Shown here: positions 6,688 to 8,358 of the stretch, piece after piece
How the letters are laid out: each line of letters opens with the position of its first letter
Position numbering within the stretch: the first letter of the stretch is position 1
DNA from: Aquabacterium sp.
GTDB taxonomy: Bacteria > Pseudomonadota > Gammaproteobacteria > Burkholderiales > Burkholderiaceae_C
Direction: 5' to 3'
Length of the DNA: 8,358 nt
Assembly (NCBI GenBank): GCA_017989885.1
Contig: JAGNPA010000062.1
Location: 1 to 8,358 of the forward strand
The notes under the pieces: model-generated
What the model saw: only the letters and a program-made list of their open reading frames with translations
The model's database searches: none
What the model was told of the DNA's origin: nothing
Made by a program: the position numbers and the translations under genes

Positions 6688-7359
6688 TTGAGCGAGCCCG
6701 ATCCGTCCTCTTTGACCAAACCTCGCCAACGGCGCAAGGCCGCACGCCCCCAGGAGTTGCTGGAAGCCGGGCTGCGCCTGTTCCTGTGCAAAGGCCTGGC
6801 GGCCACCCGCATCGAAGACGTGGCGCGCGAGGCCGGCGTCTCCAAAGGCACGCTCTATCTTTACTACCCGAGCAAAGACGAACTCTTCAAGGCCGTGGTG
6901 CGCCACTACCTGACCGAGGTCATCGTCGAAGCCGGCAACCTCGCCGACGTGCACGACGGCCCCAGCGCCGAGCTGCTGCACCAACTGGCCAGCACCTGGT
7001 GGCTGCGGGTGGGCTCGTCCGAGGCGTCGGGCCTGGTCATCCTGCTCATGAACGAGGCCGCGGCCTTCCCCGAGCTGGCGCAGTTCTACATGGACGAGGT
7101 GCTCGCGCCCACCCATGACCTGCTGCGTCGTGTGCTCGAGCGTGGCATGGCTCGGGGTGAATTCCGGGCCCTCGACATCACCTCGGTCGTGTACGGCATG
7201 ATCGCCCCGGTTCAGTTCCTGATCCTCCACAAGCGCTGCACCTCGGTGTGTGTGGCCACCCCCATCCCCCTGGAGCCTGAACGCTTCCTGGGCACCCAGA
7301 TCGACATCCTGCTGCACGGGCTGGCCATCCCTCAGCCGCCCTCTGAAAAGATCTCATGA
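6688..7359 (+). CDS. TetR/AcrR-family transcriptional regulator
   Basis: One-component repressor, 223 residues. The N-terminal DNA-binding domain covers about residues 20-68, with the helix-turn-helix TRIEDVAREAGVSKGTLYLYY (40-60) and the following PSKDELF, a classic TetR_N signature. The C-terminal helices (about 75-210) form the ligand and dimer domain, of the kind often seen with RND pump genes. The start codon is TTG: a TGA stands in frame five codons upstream, there is no ATG or GTG between it and the HTH, and AAGG lies nine bases before the TTG. The stop overlaps the next gene start (ATGA), so regulator and efflux adaptor are made from one message. It likely represses this operon and is released by a pump substrate; an acyl-CoA or acid ligand is possible given the divergent genes, but that is only a guess. 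Confidence 0.93.
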   Translation: MSEPDPSSLTKPRQRRKAARPQELLEAGLRLFLCKGLAATRIEDVAREAGVSKGTLYLYYPSKDELFKAVVRHYLTEVIVEAGNLADVHDGPSAELLHQLASTWWLRVGSSEASGLVILLMNEAAAFPELAQFYMDEVLAPTHDLLRRVLERGMARGEFRALDITSVVYGMIAPVQFLILHKRCTSVCVATPIPLEPERFLGTQIDILLHGLAIPQPPSEKIS

Positions 7360-8358
7360 ACACCTCGTCCTCGTGGAAAAAATGGCTGCTCGTGTCCGTG
7401 GCCCTGCTCGTGCTGGGCGGCAGCATTGCCCGCGCCATCATCGCCCGCAAGGCGCAGCAAACCGAGCTGGCCCAGAGCACCGAGAGTGCGCAAGCCCAGT
7501 CCATCTACCTGGCGCCGCACGACGTGCACACGGTCCAGGTGCTCACCCTGAACGGGTCCATCCCCATTTCGGGCAGCCTCATCGCGCAACGCTCGGCCGT
7601 GGTCAAGGCCAAGGTATCGGCCGAGTTGCAAGCCCTGCACGTGCGCGAAGGTGACACGGTGCGCCAGGGCCAATCGCTGGGGCAACTCGACACCCAGGAA
7701 GTCGGTTTGCGTCGCCAGCAGGCCCAGCAACAGGCCGCCTCGGCCAAGGCCATCTGGACCAACGCCGAGCAGACCCTGCGCAACAACCAGGCCCTGGTGC
7801 AACAGGGCTTCATTTCGCGCCAGGCCCTCGACACCTCGCTGTCCAACGCAGCCTCCACCCGCGCCACCTATGAAGCCGCCCAGGCCGCAGCCCGCCTCAC
7901 CGAGAAAGCCTGGCAGGACACCCGCATCCTCGCGCCCCTGGCCGGGCAGATCGCGCAACGCTTCGTGCAACCCGGAGAGCGCCTCAATGTCGATGCCCGC
8001 ATCGTCGAAATCGTCGACCTGGATAGCCTGGAGTGGCAGGTGCCCCTGAGCCCCCAAGACGTCGCCCAGGTGCGCGTGGACGCCACCGCCAGCCTGAACA
8101 TCGAAGGCCTGCCCGAACCCTTGAGCGCCCGCATCGCCCGCATCAACCCCAGCGCCACCGCCGACACCCGCTCCGTGATGGTCTACCTGAGCCTGCCTCG
8201 TCACCCGGCCCTGCGCCAGGGCCTGTTCGGCCAAGGGCAGATCACGGTCGACACCCGTGAAGGCCTGGCCATCCCGGCCAGCGCCGTCTCCCGCGACAGC
8301 GGCCGCGACGAGGTGCTGCGCATCGACGGCGACCGCATCGTGCGCGTGCCCGTGCAAG
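7356..8358 (+). CDS. RND efflux pump periplasmic adaptor (membrane-fusion) subunit, 3' end cut by window
   Basis: HlyD/AcrA-type adaptor that would link an inner-membrane RND permease to an outer-membrane channel. The ATG overlaps the tetR stop (ATGA); the ribosome site is weak (GAAAAGA), consistent with translational coupling. 334 codons are visible and the end lies outside. Residues 8-30 form an N-terminal membrane anchor (KKWLLVSVALLVLGGSIARA). No lipobox is seen, so it is an anchored rather than lipidated adaptor. The first lipoyl half is at about 80-113 (VSAELQALHVREGDTVRQGQ), a short alpha-hairpin rich in Gln and Ala at about 114-185, the second lipoyl half at 190-222 (ILAPLAGQIAQRFVQPGERL), then a beta-barrel (ARIARINPSATADTRSVMVY, 258-277) and the membrane-proximal start (GLAIPASAVSR, 303-313). 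The pump substrate is unknown. The RND permease gene is expected just beyond base 8358. Confidence 0.93.
   Translation, partial: MNTSSSWKKWLLVSVALLVLGGSIARAIIARKAQQTELAQSTESAQAQSIYLAPHDVHTVQVLTLNGSIPISGSLIAQRSAVVKAKVSAELQALHVREGDTVRQGQSLGQLDTQEVGLRRQQAQQQAASAKAIWTNAEQTLRNNQALVQQGFISRQALDTSLSNAASTRATYEAAQAAARLTEKAWQDTRILAPLAGQIAQRFVQPGERLNVDARIVEIVDLDSLEWQVPLSPQDVAQVRVDATASLNIEGLPEPLSARIARINPSATADTRSVMVYLSLPRHPALRQGLFGQGQITVDTREGLAIPASAVSRDSGRDEVLRIDGDRIVRVPVQ

Noticed and set aside
7332..8357. A 341-codon open frame on the minus strand opposite the efflux adaptor
   Set aside because: Low-complexity Gly/His/Val/Gln-rich translation without a domain. The plus-strand frame is a clear membrane-fusion protein.

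Overview
This window looks like a chromosomal piece of a GC-rich betaproteobacterium, probably order Burkholderiales. The evidence is high GC with strong third-position G/C bias, and protein families and gene pairings typical of that group; the genus is inference only. I see no rRNA, tRNA, CRISPR array, insertion sequence, phage gene or broken gene.

Layout. Six genes lie on the minus strand and are read from high to low coordinates: a hot-dog acyl-CoA thioesterase (6572-6114), a nitroreductase-family flavoprotein (6060-5326), an AlkK-like fatty-acid/acyl-CoA ligase (5163-3532), a secreted branched-chain-amino-acid-type ABC substrate-binding protein (3350-2115), and the permeases LivH (2009-987) and LivM (979 to beyond base 1). 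Divergent from these, on the plus strand, are a TetR-family regulator with a TTG start (6688-7359) and, overlapping it by four bases (ATGA), the membrane-fusion (adaptor) subunit of an RND-type efflux pump, which runs off the right edge (7356-8358). The pump permease and the ABC ATPases (LivG/LivF) would be expected just outside the window on either side.

Regulatory architecture. Two convincing intrinsic terminators lie on the minus strand. One, with a UUCG tetraloop, follows the ligase and separates it from the transporter genes. The other lies between the binding-protein gene and livH and is followed by an all-G/C hairpin in the livH leader. The second is a natural way to make more binding protein than permease. 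Upstream of tetR, a plausible sigma-70 promoter runs into an inverted repeat (TGACC-N4-GGTCA) that fits an autoregulatory operator.

How the genes may work together. A Liv-type importer next to an acyl-CoA ligase, a thioesterase and a flavin reductase suggests uptake of a carboxylic acid and its conversion to a CoA thioester, rather than plain leucine uptake, but substrate cannot be read from sequence alone. The tetR-adaptor pair is a separate efflux module whose repressor may also affect the divergent thioesterase promoter. These are recognisable families in a fairly ordinary arrangement. I did not find a clearly novel system; the most interesting points are the intra-operon terminator and hairpin, the enlarged LivH loop, and the shared TGAC/GTCA repeats.
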